Part shown: piece after piece, positions 36,627-45,439 of the stretch | How the letters are laid out: each line of letters begins with the position of its first letter | How positions within the stretch are numbered: the first letter of the stretch is position 1 | NCBI GenBank assembly: GCA_965660945.1 | Contig: CBFIBS010000004.1 | Coordinates: 86,268-150,267 of the forward strand | DNA: 64,000 nucleotides | Direction of reading: 5' to 3' | Origin: UBA7985 sp002711265 | GTDB taxonomy: Bacteria; Pseudomonadota; Alphaproteobacteria; UBA7985 | Notes under the pieces: model-generated | What the model was told of the DNA's origin: nothing | Databases searched by the model: none | What the model saw: the letters and a program-made list of their open reading frames with translations, nothing else | Program-made: the position numbers and the translations under genes

Positions 36627-37655
36627 TTGCGCAGCACAAAAACGGTTCATGTCATTTCGGCCCACGCTGAGGGCGAGGTGGGCGATGTCATTGTCGGCGG
36701 CGTGCTGCCGCCCCCGGGCGAAACCCTGTGGGAGCAAAGCCGCTGGATCGCACGGGATCAGACCCTGCGCAACTTCGTGCTGAACGAGCCGCGCGGGGGC
36801 GTGTTCCGCCACGTCAACCTGCTGGTCCCGCCCAAACACCCGGAGGCTGACGCCGCCTTCATCATCATGGAGCCTGAGGACACCCCGCCCATGTCGGGGT
36901 CGAACTCGATCTGCGTCGCCACCGTGCTGCTCGACGCCGGCCTCGTGCCGATGGTCGAGCCTGAAACCACCCTCACCCTCGAAGCCCCGGGGGGACTGGT
37001 CCGCGTCCGCGCCCGCTGCCGGGGCGGCAAGGCCGAGCGCATATTCGTGCAGAACGTGCCCTCTTTTGCTGCCGATCTGGACCAGTCTCTGCAGGTAGAC
37101 GGACTCGGCGAGATCCGGGTCGATACCGCCTACGGCGGGGACAGCTTTGTGGTCGTGGACGCTGCTGCGCTGAGGCTGGATCTGGTCGCTGACGAGGCCC
37201 ACCGGATCGCCAAACTGGGGGTCAGCATCACCAACGCCGCCAACCAGCAGCTGAGGTTCCGTCACCCGGACAACCCCGACTGGACGCACTTTTCGTTCTG
37301 CCTGTTCGCCGGGCCGCTGACAGAGGGTGCCGACGGGTTCGAGGCCCGGGCCGCGGTCGCGATACAGCCGGGCAAGGTCGACCGTTCGCCCACAGGAACG
37401 GCGCTGTCGGCACGGCTGGCGATCCTGCACGCGCGCGGTCTGATGGCGGTGGGTGACAGCCTGACCGTCACGTCGGTGATCGATTCGACCTTCCACGGCA
37501 CCATCGTCGCCGAAACCAGCCTCGGCGGACAGCCGGCAGTGGTGCCTGAAATCTCCGGGCGCGGCTGGATCACCGGCACCCACCAGCACATGCTGGACCC
37601 CGATGATCCCTGGCCCGAAGGCTACAAACTTTCCGATACCTGGGGCGCGCGCTAG
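36627..37655 (+). CDS. Proline racemase-fold protein lacking both catalytic cysteines
   Basis: A 342-residue member of the proline racemase / hydroxyproline epimerase superfamily. The start is TTG at 36627, preceded by a strong AAGGAG site at 36612-36617. In the first catalytic motif the usual MCGHG is MSGSN, placing Ser at residue 90. In the second, DRSPCGTG is replaced by DRSPTGTA, placing Thr at residue 256. Classical racemases and 4-hydroxyproline epimerases use Cys-Cys, and 3-hydroxyproline dehydratases Cys-Thr, so a Ser-Thr pair suggests a different reaction. The stop overlaps the stop of the convergent RraA-like gene by 4 bases. Confidence 0.88.
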   Translation: MRSTKTVHVISAHAEGEVGDVIVGGVLPPPGETLWEQSRWIARDQTLRNFVLNEPRGGVFRHVNLLVPPKHPEADAAFIIMEPEDTPPMSGSNSICVATVLLDAGLVPMVEPETTLTLEAPGGLVRVRARCRGGKAERIFVQNVPSFAADLDQSLQVDGLGEIRVDTAYGGDSFVVVDAAALRLDLVADEAHRIAKLGVSITNAANQQLRFRHPDNPDWTHFSFCLFAGPLTEGADGFEARAAVAIQPGKVDRSPTGTALSARLAILHARGLMAVGDSLTVTSVIDSTFHGTIVAETSLGGQPAVVPEISGRGWITGTHQHMLDPDDPWPEGYKLSDTWGAR

Positions 37656-38341
37656 AGCCCGAACACGTCCTTCGCCGACTGGCCCGCAGCCAGCTGCGCA
37701 ATCCAGCGCCGTTCAAGGTCGAGCTTGGCTCTGGCCCCCGCTAGATGCGCGCGCGCCTGCGCCGGGTTGAGCGCAATCAGGCCGTCTGCATCGCCGAGGA
37801 TCAGATCGCCGGGGCTGAGGGTGCAGCCCCCGACCTCGACCGGGCCGTTGAGCGCGCCACCCGCCGCCGAGGTCGGCCCGAGCGGGTTCACCGTGCGCGC
37901 GAACACCGGGAAATCCGACCAGCTGCCGAGCTGGTCGATGTCGCGCACCGCGCCGTCGACCACCAGTCCCGCGCCGCCCTTGCTGCGCAGGTGGCCGCCG
38001 AGGATCTCCCCGATCATGGCAAAGCCGGTGCGCGCCTGCGCGGCGATCACCACCACATCGCCGGCCTGCACGTGGTCGAGCGCCAGCACCACGGCGCCGA
38101 AGTCCGGTGGATCGCAGCGCACCGTCAGCGCCCGTCCCAGCAGGCTCAGACCCGCTTCCTTGCCAGCGGGCAGTCGGGTCCGCAGCGCAACCGCCGGGTC
38201 GATCTGCCCCTCGGGCGCGAGGTCGATGGCAACGCTGACCGGGATACCGGCCCAGGCGGCGATTTCGCCGTCGCTCAGGCGTTCGGTCGCAGTCTCTGCG
38301 TCCGTGCCGGTGCTGTCAGGGTTGTGAACAGTGATCGCCAT
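37652..38341 (-). CDS. RraA / HMG-aldolase family protein
   Basis: A 229-residue protein of the RraA fold, which includes 4-hydroxy-4-methyl-2-oxoglutarate (HMG) aldolases, oxaloacetate decarboxylases and the RNase E regulator. The family motif GGHLRSKGGAGLVVDGAVRD is intact, with the metal-ligand Asp. GDLILGDADGLIAL follows. It lies only 3 bp after the PLP aminotransferase gene and is therefore probably an enzyme cleaving the 2-oxo acid produced by it, rather than an RNase regulator; this is inference. Confidence 0.85.
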   Translation of the reverse strand: MAITVHNPDSTGTDAETATERLSDGEIAAWAGIPVSVAIDLAPEGQIDPAVALRTRLPAGKEAGLSLLGRALTVRCDPPDFGAVVLALDHVQAGDVVVIAAQARTGFAMIGEILGGHLRSKGGAGLVVDGAVRDIDQLGSWSDFPVFARTVNPLGPTSAAGGALNGPVEVGGCTLSPGDLILGDADGLIALNPAQARAHLAGARAKLDLERRWIAQLAAGQSAKDVFGL

Positions 38342-38344
38342 GGC

Positions 38345-39622
38345 TCAGCCCAAGGTTGCCAGTAGGCGCCGGGTTGCGCGGGCGAGGCGGATCACCGCTT
38401 CCTCCAGCCGGTCGGCGTCGTTGATGGTGAAATTCAACCGGATGCCACGGCGGAATTCTTCCTGCGAGTCAAAGACGCTGCTGGGGGTGACGCAGACCAG
38501 TTCCTCCAGCCCGACCTTGAACAGCTCGTCGGTGTTCAGCCGTTCATCCTTGGCCGAGGCCCAGACGAACATCCCGCCTTCGGGGAACTGCCAGTCGAAG
38601 AAGTCGGTCAGGTGCCGGTCCATGGCCGCGAGCAAGGCATCGCGCCGTCCGCCGTACAGGCGCAGCATCACCGGGTTCATGCTTTCGATCAGCCCCGCCT
38701 CGAAAATCTTGCAGGTCATGCGCTGGGTCAGGCCGCTGGTACAGAGGTCTGAGCCCTGCTTAGCCGTGGTCAGCGCCGCGATCATCTCCGGCGCGGCGAT
38801 CACCCAGCCCACCCGCAGGCCCGGGGCGACCATCTTGGACAGTGTACCCAGATAGATCACGGGACCGCCGTAGGGCCTGCCGTCGTCCGGCTCGTCCTCG
38901 GCCGAAATCTCCAGCGCGCTGGGTGGGATCGGCCCGTCGTAGCTCAGACCGCCGTAGGGATCGTCCTCGACCAGCCACGCGCCGGTCTGCCGGGCGGCGG
39001 CCACCAGCTCGCGCCGGGTCTGTTCAGGCACCAGCCGTCCGGTCGGGTTGGAGAAATTCGGCACCGTGTAGGCGAATTTCGCACCGGTCATCGCTGCGAC
39101 AAAATCCAGGTCGTTGGTCTGCAGGTTCATATTGCGGAAGTGGGGTCGGCGTGGGCGCCAGGAGTCGAGCGCGCCGAGGTAGGTCGGGAACTGCCCAGCC
39201 ATGGTGTCGCCCTCGTTGAGCAGGACCTTGCCGATCAGGTCCAGCGCCTGCATGCCGCTGGTGGTGATCAGCACGTTTTCGGGGCTCAGGCGGAGGCTGT
39301 CGGTCGAATAGCGTGCCGCCACTGCCCTGCGCAGGTCCGGCAGGCCTTCAATGGTGCCGTAGCCGAGGGTCTCGTTCGGGAACTCCGCGACCGATTGCGC
39401 GGCGATCGCGGCCAGCGCATCGACCGGATAGACCTGCGGGTCGGGCAGGCCGCCGGCGATGTTGATCAGGCCCGGGATTTGCCCGGCGGCGAGAAAGGCG
39501 CGGGTGATGTCGTTGGTATCATCGAGCCATCCGGCAAAAGGCGCAGGTGGGGTGGCTTGAGAGGGTTGCATCGCTTCGGGCTCCTGAGCTGTCGGGATCT
39601 CCTGAGGGAGACTGTGGGACAT
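38345..39622 (-). CDS. PLP-dependent aminotransferase, class I/II (2-aminoadipate type)
   Basis: A 425-residue fold-type I aminotransferase most like the AraC-free, LysN/2-aminoadipate and kynurenine-type group. It has GLINIAGGLPDPQVYP, TTSGMQALDLIGK, VPNFSNPTGRLVP, VEDDPYGGLSYDG and the PLP lysine in YLGTLSKMVAPGLRVGW. The N terminus has a 30-residue Pro/Gln-rich extension. It precedes the RraA-like gene by 3 bp. The amino donor cannot be predicted. Confidence 0.85.
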   Translation of the reverse strand: MSHSLPQEIPTAQEPEAMQPSQATPPAPFAGWLDDTNDITRAFLAAGQIPGLINIAGGLPDPQVYPVDALAAIAAQSVAEFPNETLGYGTIEGLPDLRRAVAARYSTDSLRLSPENVLITTSGMQALDLIGKVLLNEGDTMAGQFPTYLGALDSWRPRRPHFRNMNLQTNDLDFVAAMTGAKFAYTVPNFSNPTGRLVPEQTRRELVAAARQTGAWLVEDDPYGGLSYDGPIPPSALEISAEDEPDDGRPYGGPVIYLGTLSKMVAPGLRVGWVIAAPEMIAALTTAKQGSDLCTSGLTQRMTCKIFEAGLIESMNPVMLRLYGGRRDALLAAMDRHLTDFFDWQFPEGGMFVWASAKDERLNTDELFKVGLEELVCVTPSSVFDSQEEFRRGIRLNFTINDADRLEEAVIRLARATRRLLATLG

Positions 39623-39705
39623 CGCGCGGGCGAGGCAAAGTCAAAAAATCAGCCACGTTGCCGCTGGGCCGCTGCGCCGATCCCAGCTGCAAGCTACCAG
39701 TGGGC

Positions 39706-41097
39706 CTAAGCTGATCGCGCTGGCGTTGCGCCGGCGGTTGTCATGTCCTGCATCCAGAACCGCTGCCACCAGAACCGGCGCAGCAGCAGCACTGCAGCGC
39801 AGCTCAGCCCGGCCACCAGACCCAGCCAGATGCCGATGGCGCCCAGCGGCGTCCAGAAACCCAGCACGTAGCTGGTGGGCAAGCCAACCAGCCAGTAGCT
39901 GACGGCGGCCTGAATCATCGGAACGCGCGTGTCGTGCACCCCGCGCAGCAGGGCGACAGCCATAGCCTGCGTGCCGTCCGCCAGCTGGAACAGCGCCGCC
40001 ATGGCCAGCAGGCCAACCCCGATGGTGATGATGGTGAAGCGGTCTGGATCGGCGGGGTCGAGGAACAGGCTGATCAGGGTTTCAGGCATGCCGAGGAAGG
40101 CCGCCATAGTCAGCACGACCATTGCCAGCGCCAGCATGAAGCCGACCTGACCGCCACGGAGCAACCCGTCGACATCGCGCCGGCCGAAGGCGCGCCCGGC
40201 GCGCACCGTCGCCGCCTGACTGAGCCCGATATGGACCATGAAGGTCGTCGAGGCGAGCTGGAGCGCGATCCCATGGGCGGCCAGCGGCAGGGTGCCGACC
40301 CAGCCCATCATGACCGCTGAGGCAGCGAACATGGCGCTTTCAGCCAGATGCGTCAGGCCGATGGGCCAGCCCAACCGGAACACGCGCTGCAGGGCTTCCC
40401 AATCCGGGCGCCAGAGCCGCTGGAACAGGGCATGTTCGGGGAACACGCGCACCGCGTAGAAACAAAGGCCCGCCAGCATCAGGCTGTAATTGACGGTGCT
40501 GGCCAGTGCGGCCCCCGCAATCCCCATTTCCGGGAAGCCCCAGTTGCCGAAAATCAGCACCCAGTTTGCGAGCGCGTTGCCCAGCGCGCCGACGATGGTC
40601 ACCCACAGCACGATACCGGCCCGTTCCTGCGCGGCCACGTAACTCTTGAGCACCATGACCAGCAGCGCCGGCAGCAGCCCGAACCCCGCAATCCGCAGGT
40701 AGGTCTGGGCCAGTTCGGCGATGACGGGTTCCTGACCCAGCAGCAGCAGGATACGGCCTGACCACCACATCAGCGGGAACAGCAGAATCGCAAAGGCGAT
40801 CGACAGCCACAGGCCCATACGGGTCACCCGGCGGATCTGCACCGGATCCCCCGCGCTCGACGCCGAAGCAACCAACGGCATAACAGCGAAGGAAAAGCCA
40901 CTGGCCAGCACGAACAGCATGAAGAAGAAGCTCGTCGCCAGCACTCCGGCGGCCAGCGCCTCTACGTCGTACCAGCCCAGCATAACGGTATCGGTCAGCC
41001 CGACCGCTGCCTGCGCAAGGTGACTACCGATAAGGGGAATGCCAAGTAGCAGCATCGCCCGCGCGTGCTGCCTGTAACTCATCATACTCTGTGACAT
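39706..41097 (-). CDS. MATE-family multidrug/metabolite efflux pump
   Basis: A 463-residue polytopic protein with about twelve helices arranged in two halves. The N-terminal LLLGIPLIGSHLAQAAVGLTDTVMLGWYD and the corresponding second-half GWPIGLTHLAESAMFAASAVMMGW are the MATE/NorM signatures. Such pumps use sodium or proton gradients to export drugs or metabolites. It lies upstream of the aminotransferase gene on the same strand with an 83-bp gap, so an operon is possible. Confidence 0.93.
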   Translation of the reverse strand: MSQSMMSYRQHARAMLLLGIPLIGSHLAQAAVGLTDTVMLGWYDVEALAAGVLATSFFFMLFVLASGFSFAVMPLVASASSAGDPVQIRRVTRMGLWLSIAFAILLFPLMWWSGRILLLLGQEPVIAELAQTYLRIAGFGLLPALLVMVLKSYVAAQERAGIVLWVTIVGALGNALANWVLIFGNWGFPEMGIAGAALASTVNYSLMLAGLCFYAVRVFPEHALFQRLWRPDWEALQRVFRLGWPIGLTHLAESAMFAASAVMMGWVGTLPLAAHGIALQLASTTFMVHIGLSQAATVRAGRAFGRRDVDGLLRGGQVGFMLALAMVVLTMAAFLGMPETLISLFLDPADPDRFTIITIGVGLLAMAALFQLADGTQAMAVALLRGVHDTRVPMIQAAVSYWLVGLPTSYVLGFWTPLGAIGIWLGLVAGLSCAAVLLLRRFWWQRFWMQDMTTAGATPARSA

Positions 41098-41204
41098 GCG
41101 CCGCCCTGGGACGAAGTCTCAGCCGTCGTTAATCGGTCTGAGACGCTGGAAGGCTCCGATGTTCGCCCGTTTCCGGGGGGCGATCAAGCGATCTTCTGGC
41201 AGGG

Positions 41205-41675
41205 TCAGGCGGAAGTGTCGGGCTTGTCGCCGGGAAGATCGTTCGGATCTGGCCCGAATTTGTTCTCACCAACCGTGCCTCGGATGAAGCCGAGCCAGAT
41301 CAACATCACCAGCGGCCCTATGCCGGGGATAAACACCAGAAGGTAGAACCAGCCCGTCCGGTTGCAGTCGTGAAGTCGTTTAACTGCGCTCGCAATCCCT
41401 GCCCATAAAAATGCGATACTTGCGGCAAAAACGGTCAGTATCATCGCCACTACGCCGACAATCTGCAGGGCGCCGAACTCTGCCCCCCCCTGTTCAAACG
41501 AAGAGGCGGTCGTCAGAGACTGGACCACGCCGAAGACCAGTGAAATCACGAGCAGCAGCACAAGAAGCCCGACGTAGAGCAAAAGCAGGGGTACGACGTA
41601 CCGCAGCCAATATTCTGAGCGCGACATCCGGCCCTGAAACGAAAACAGCATGTAGGTTAGCGAGCGGTTTTCCAT
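41205..41675 (-). CDS. DUF805 membrane protein
   Basis: A 156-residue protein with about three to four membrane helices. The N-terminal FSFQGRMSRSEYWLRY is the DUF805 signature, and KRLHDCNRTGWFYLLVFIPGIGPLVMLIWL near the end is the other conserved block (R.HD and GW). An acidic, Pro-rich tail with NKFGPDPND follows. Function unknown. Confidence 0.88.
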   Translation of the reverse strand: MENRSLTYMLFSFQGRMSRSEYWLRYVVPLLLLYVGLLVLLLVISLVFGVVQSLTTASSFEQGGAEFGALQIVGVVAMILTVFAASIAFLWAGIASAVKRLHDCNRTGWFYLLVFIPGIGPLVMLIWLGFIRGTVGENKFGPDPNDLPGDKPDTSA

Positions 41676-41750
41676 CGGATCGACCTCTTGTGTGCCAAAA
41701 CTAATGTAATTACCCTAAACCAAATGAGGGCGACTGATCAATCTGGGGCT

Positions 41751-42722
41751 TTAGAGCTTATCGGGTGGGGTCTCCCCATCGAAGAAGGCAACGAGGTTCT
41801 CGACCACCTTCAGACCCATGGCCGTGCGGGTTTCGATCGTCGCCGAGCCCAGATGTGGGTTGAGGACGCAGTTGGTTAGCGCAAGCAGTCCCGGGTGCAC
41901 CTTGGGTTCTTCAGCAAAGACGTCCAGCCCGGCACCGGCGATGGTCCCGATCTGCAGGGCTTCAACCAGAGCCGCTTCGTCCACAACGTCGCCACGCGCA
42001 GTGTTGATCAGGAAAGCCGTTGGCTTCATCCGGGTCAGTCTTTGGGCGTTGATCAGATGATGGGTTTCTGACCCGCCGGGGCAGTGCAGCGACACGAAAT
42101 CTGACGCTTCCAGCACCGCCTCCACGGTATCAAGCTGCCGCGCGCCGAGGCCCTGTGATACAGCGGGTTCAATCTGGCTGCGATTGAAGAACACCACTGG
42201 CATGCCAAAGCCGTGATGCGCGCGCCGGGCCATAGCCTGACCTATGCGGCCGAAACCGATGATGCCCAGCGTCTTGCCCGCAACCTGCGTTCCCAGCCGG
42301 TCGGTCGGGTTCCAGCCGGTCCACTGCCCATCCCGGACGTGCCAGTCACCGAGCGAGATCCCACGGGCGACCGCGAGCAGCAGGCCCATGGCCTGATCCG
42401 CCGTCGCGTCAGTCAGGACGCCGGGGGTGTTGGTAACCGCCAGACCGCTTGCCCGGGCCGCGTCGATGTCGATGTGGTTATAGCCGACCCCGAAGTTCCC
42501 AAGGATCCGGGTTCGCCGCCCTTCAGCCTGAAAGGCGGCGGGCGGCAGTCGGTCGATGACCGTCGGCGCAATGGCGTCAAAGTCCTGCAGCGCGGCGTGC
42601 CATTTCTCCGCCGGCATGGGCAGGGGGCCTTCGTGCACCTCGACCGCGAAGTGCTCCTGCATGGCGTCGACGGCGCCCTGTGGCCAGGGGGTGGTGATCA
42701 GAACCCGGATTTTGCTCGTCAT
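41751..42722 (-). CDS. D-isomer 2-hydroxyacid dehydrogenase (glyoxylate/hydroxypyruvate reductase-like)
   Basis: A 323-residue NAD(P)-dependent dehydrogenase, closest by eye to glyoxylate/hydroxypyruvate reductases (GyaR/GRHPR). The nucleotide-binding loop is GIIGFGRIGQAMARR. The catalytic residues lie in INTARGDVVDEAAL (Arg), FAEEPKVHP (Glu) and LNPHLGSAT (His). The substrate-binding NFGVGYNHID is intact. It could reduce glyoxylate or hydroxypyruvate; substrate preference cannot be proven from sequence. Confidence 0.9.
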   Translation of the reverse strand: MTSKIRVLITTPWPQGAVDAMQEHFAVEVHEGPLPMPAEKWHAALQDFDAIAPTVIDRLPPAAFQAEGRRTRILGNFGVGYNHIDIDAARASGLAVTNTPGVLTDATADQAMGLLLAVARGISLGDWHVRDGQWTGWNPTDRLGTQVAGKTLGIIGFGRIGQAMARRAHHGFGMPVVFFNRSQIEPAVSQGLGARQLDTVEAVLEASDFVSLHCPGGSETHHLINAQRLTRMKPTAFLINTARGDVVDEAALVEALQIGTIAGAGLDVFAEEPKVHPGLLALTNCVLNPHLGSATIETRTAMGLKVVENLVAFFDGETPPDKL

Positions 42723-42838
42723 GGTGCCTGCAACCTCGTTTCAACAGCGGTGCGAATTTTGCGGCATTGAGGATAGGCGAAAGCGGTTTGGCAACCTTCA
42801 ACTGCACCTTGGCTGCTCAGTTCCGAGCGTCTGCAACG

Positions 42839-42870
42839 AAAAAGGCCACGCCGCGTGACAGCAGCGTGGC
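42839..42870 (-). terminator. Rho-independent terminator after the periplasmic coiled-coil gene
   Basis: On the minus strand a 7-bp stem GCCACGC / GCGTGGC is followed by a T run (A5 on the plus strand at 42839-42843), 27 bp beyond the stop codon of the gene at 42897-43385. Confidence 0.75.
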
Positions 42871-42896
42871 TCTTCTTGCAGGTGCGATACCGACCC

Positions 42897-43385
42897 CTAT
42901 TCGGCGGTTGGTCGCTCGGCCATGATCGAAGAGAGGTTTTCCCGGATGCGTTCAGCCTTCGCTTCGCGGTAGGCGATCTTCCGCTCGAACTTGGCTCTCA
43001 TTTCCTCGTATTCGGCGTCATCGGTGTCGAGGGCGGCCAGCTTCTCTTTCAGCATTTCGATTTTCTGCTCGAGCTTGGTCAGTTCACGGTTCAGCCGCTT
43101 TTCCTTCTTGTTGCTGTAGTCCGCCGGAACACCTGCTTCGTAACTGGCCTTGCGGGCTGTGTGCGCGCTGATGCGGCCGGTCAGACGCTCACACATGGCA
43201 ATGAGGTCTGCGGCCTCTGCGCTGGCGCAGCCCGCTTCGTCCATTTTCATTTCGAACTTCGCAATATTGGCATCGATCTGCGTCAGTCGCTTGGCGATGT
43301 AGTCCGCAGACTGGGCGTGGGTGATGCTGGACAGGGCAAGGCTGCAGAATGCAGCGACTGAGGCTGTCTGAAAGAGCATTTTCAT
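42897..43385 (-). CDS. Small periplasmic coiled-coil protein, unknown function
   Basis: A 162-residue protein. The start at 43385 is preferred because a TGAGGA ribosome-binding site lies 9 bases upstream; several other ATG codons are close by. Residues 1-23 are a signal peptide ending ITHAQS. The mature part is almost entirely helical with Lys/Glu-rich heptads (KKEKRLNRELTKLEQKIEMLK) and holds one cysteine pair, CX11C. No enzyme motif is visible. It resembles in design the protein at 60213-60833. Confidence 0.7.
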   Translation of the reverse strand: MKMLFQTASVAAFCSLALSSITHAQSADYIAKRLTQIDANIAKFEMKMDEAGCASAEAADLIAMCERLTGRISAHTARKASYEAGVPADYSNKKEKRLNRELTKLEQKIEMLKEKLAALDTDDAEYEEMRAKFERKIAYREAKAERIRENLSSIMAERPTAE

Positions 43386-43622
43386 AATCATCGTCCTCAT
43401 TTTTTGGTTTCGGGGTTCAGACAAGGCATCTGAACCTTGCCTGAGCCTGTGCAAGCAAAAGGCAAAATTTAGTGTTCATTTTATGATTTATACGCCGATC
43501 ACGCTGCCGTAATCGAAGGCCTGCCCGAAGCCGACGACACGCTTTTGTCACCCGTCGATCTGTGCCACCGTGCGATCGACCCTGCCGGCGGCAGTGGGAG
43601 AGCACTGGGGGAGGTGGGGCGC

Positions 43623-44567
43623 ATGACCGAGAAAATTCTGATCGATACGGACCCGGGCATCGACGATGCTTTCGCGATCCTGTACGCGCTCAAGTCCCCT
43701 GATTTCGACGTGCTGGGCCTGACCACGGTCTATGGCAACGCCAGCATCGAGCAGACCACGCACAATGCCCGCGCGCTTGTCGACATGGGCGGCAAGCCCT
43801 GCCCGGTGGCGCAGGGTGCCGCCGACCCGCTGGTGATCGAGCGGCGCGCTTTTCCGGCCATGGTCCATGGCGAGGATGGCTTCGGCGGCTGTTCCCCAGC
43901 GCAGGTGCAGGCGCCGCTGTCGGCGCAGTCGGCCCCGGATTTCATCATTGAGACCATCCGCGCGAACCCAGGCGACGTTACGCTGGTGCCCATCGGCCCG
44001 TTGACCAACATTGCCGCCGCGCTGCAGCAGGCGCCGGAGATTGCCGGGCTGGTCAAAGGCGTGTCGATCATGGGCGGGGCGGCAAACGTCAACGGCAACG
44101 TCACCCCCGCCGCCGAGGCCAACATCTACGATGACCCGGAAGCCGCCGAGATCGTCTTCGCCGCGCCGTGGACCGTGACAATGCTGGGGCTGGACGCCAC
44201 CCATCAGGTGCCGCTGACCCGAGATAACGTCGCCCGAATGGCCCAAGAAGGCGGCGCTAATGGCCGCTTTCTGGCAGCAGCAGCGGAGCAGTACTTCGGT
44301 TTCCACACCGATGTCGTAGGGCTGGATTTCTGCCACTTCCACGACCCTTCAGCCTTGATCGCCATCAGCCAGCCCGCACTGTTCACCCGCCAGCAGTCCA
44401 GCGTGCGCGTGGTCTGTGAGGGCTTTGCGGCAGGCAAGACCATCGCCAAACCCCTGCCGCGCTTCACCGCTCAGCCCGGCTGGGACCAGCGCGCCATGGT
44501 CGAGGTCTGCACCGGCGCCGACGGCGCAGGCGTCATCGCCCATTATCTGGAGGTCATGACCGCATGA
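43623..44567 (+). CDS. Inosine-uridine preferring nucleoside hydrolase family
   Basis: A 314-residue calcium-dependent nucleoside hydrolase that splits ribonucleosides into base and ribose. The N-terminal DTDPGIDDAFAI is the defining metal/ribose-binding motif. GNASIEQTTHNA, VTLVPIGPLTNIA and IMGGAANVNGN complete the fold. A strong Shine-Dalgarno (GGGGGAGGTGGGG) precedes the ATG at 43623; the upstream frame is not conserved. The stop overlaps the ribokinase start (ATGA), so ribose release and phosphorylation are encoded as a coupled pair. Confidence 0.92.
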   Translation: MTEKILIDTDPGIDDAFAILYALKSPDFDVLGLTTVYGNASIEQTTHNARALVDMGGKPCPVAQGAADPLVIERRAFPAMVHGEDGFGGCSPAQVQAPLSAQSAPDFIIETIRANPGDVTLVPIGPLTNIAAALQQAPEIAGLVKGVSIMGGAANVNGNVTPAAEANIYDDPEAAEIVFAAPWTVTMLGLDATHQVPLTRDNVARMAQEGGANGRFLAAAAEQYFGFHTDVVGLDFCHFHDPSALIAISQPALFTRQQSSVRVVCEGFAAGKTIAKPLPRFTAQPGWDQRAMVEVCTGADGAGVIAHYLEVMTA

Positions 44568-45439
44568 GCCGGGTTATCGTCTTCGGGTCGATCAACGTCG
44601 ATCTGGTCGCAGAGGTCGCGCGTCTGCCTGGTCCGGGTGAGACCATCAAGACCGACAGCTACGTGGCGCTGCCCGGTGGCAAGGGCGCCAATCAGGCGCT
44701 AGCGGCCGCCCGTAATGGGGCTGCGACCCACATGGTCGGCGCCGTGGGTTCAGACGGGCAGGCACCGACCGCGCTGGCGCAGCTGCGATCCGACGGCGTC
44801 GGGCTGGCCGCGGTGGAAGAGGTCGAGGGCGCTTCCGGGCTGGCCATGATCGCCGTGGACGCAGGCGGAGAGAACCAGATCATCGTCGTTTCCGGTGCCA
44901 ACGCCTCGGCTGCGGCGGCGCAGCTGCCTCCGATGGCCCCGGGCGACTGGCTGGTGACCCAGAACGAGGTCGACTGGCCCCAGACCGCCCAAGCCCACCG
45001 CCACGCCCGTGAACAGGGCGCCGGGGTGATCCACAACACCGCCCCCGCCCATGGTCTAAGCGGCGCAGAACTGGCGCGCATCGACGTGCTCGTCGCCAAC
45101 GAACACGAGCTGGCACAGGCCGCCCCTTCTGCTGCTGAAACGGGAGCTGACGCGCAGGCACGCAGCCTGCTCGCCGCGGGCGTGGGCGCGGTGGTTCTGA
45201 CGCTCGGGGCCAGGGGCTCCGCGCTCTATACCGGGGCCGAAGAAGCGACAGCCGTCCCGGCTGCGCCCGCCGAGGTGCGGGACACCACCGGCGCCGGTGA
45301 TGCCTTTGTCGGTGCGCTGGCTGCCGCTCTTGCTTCTGGCCAAAGCCTGCCCGAGGCCGTCGCATCGGCGAACCGCTATGCCGCGCGGGTCTGCGAGGTT
45401 CTCGGCGCGCAAACCCCGGTCGATCAGGTCAGCTCGTAG
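44564..45439 (+). CDS. rbsK: Ribokinase
   Basis: A 291-residue PfkB-family sugar kinase converting ribose to ribose 5-phosphate. It has VFGSINVDLVAEV, the GGKGANQALAAARNG signature and the anion-hole/catalytic DTTGAGDAFVGAL motif. It is translationally coupled to the nucleoside hydrolase, which suggests salvage of ribose from nucleosides. Its last bases overlap the end of the convergent cadherin-like gene. Confidence 0.9.
   Translation: MSRVIVFGSINVDLVAEVARLPGPGETIKTDSYVALPGGKGANQALAAARNGAATHMVGAVGSDGQAPTALAQLRSDGVGLAAVEEVEGASGLAMIAVDAGGENQIIVVSGANASAAAAQLPPMAPGDWLVTQNEVDWPQTAQAHRHAREQGAGVIHNTAPAHGLSGAELARIDVLVANEHELAQAAPSAAETGADAQARSLLAAGVGAVVLTLGARGSALYTGAEEATAVPAAPAEVRDTTGAGDAFVGALAAALASGQSLPEAVASANRYAARVCEVLGAQTPVDQVSS

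Noticed and set aside
37652..38341. RraA-like gene as an RNase E inhibitor
   Set aside because: It is 3 bp from an aminotransferase gene, and the fold is shared with HMG-type aldolases; an enzymatic role fits better, though not proven.
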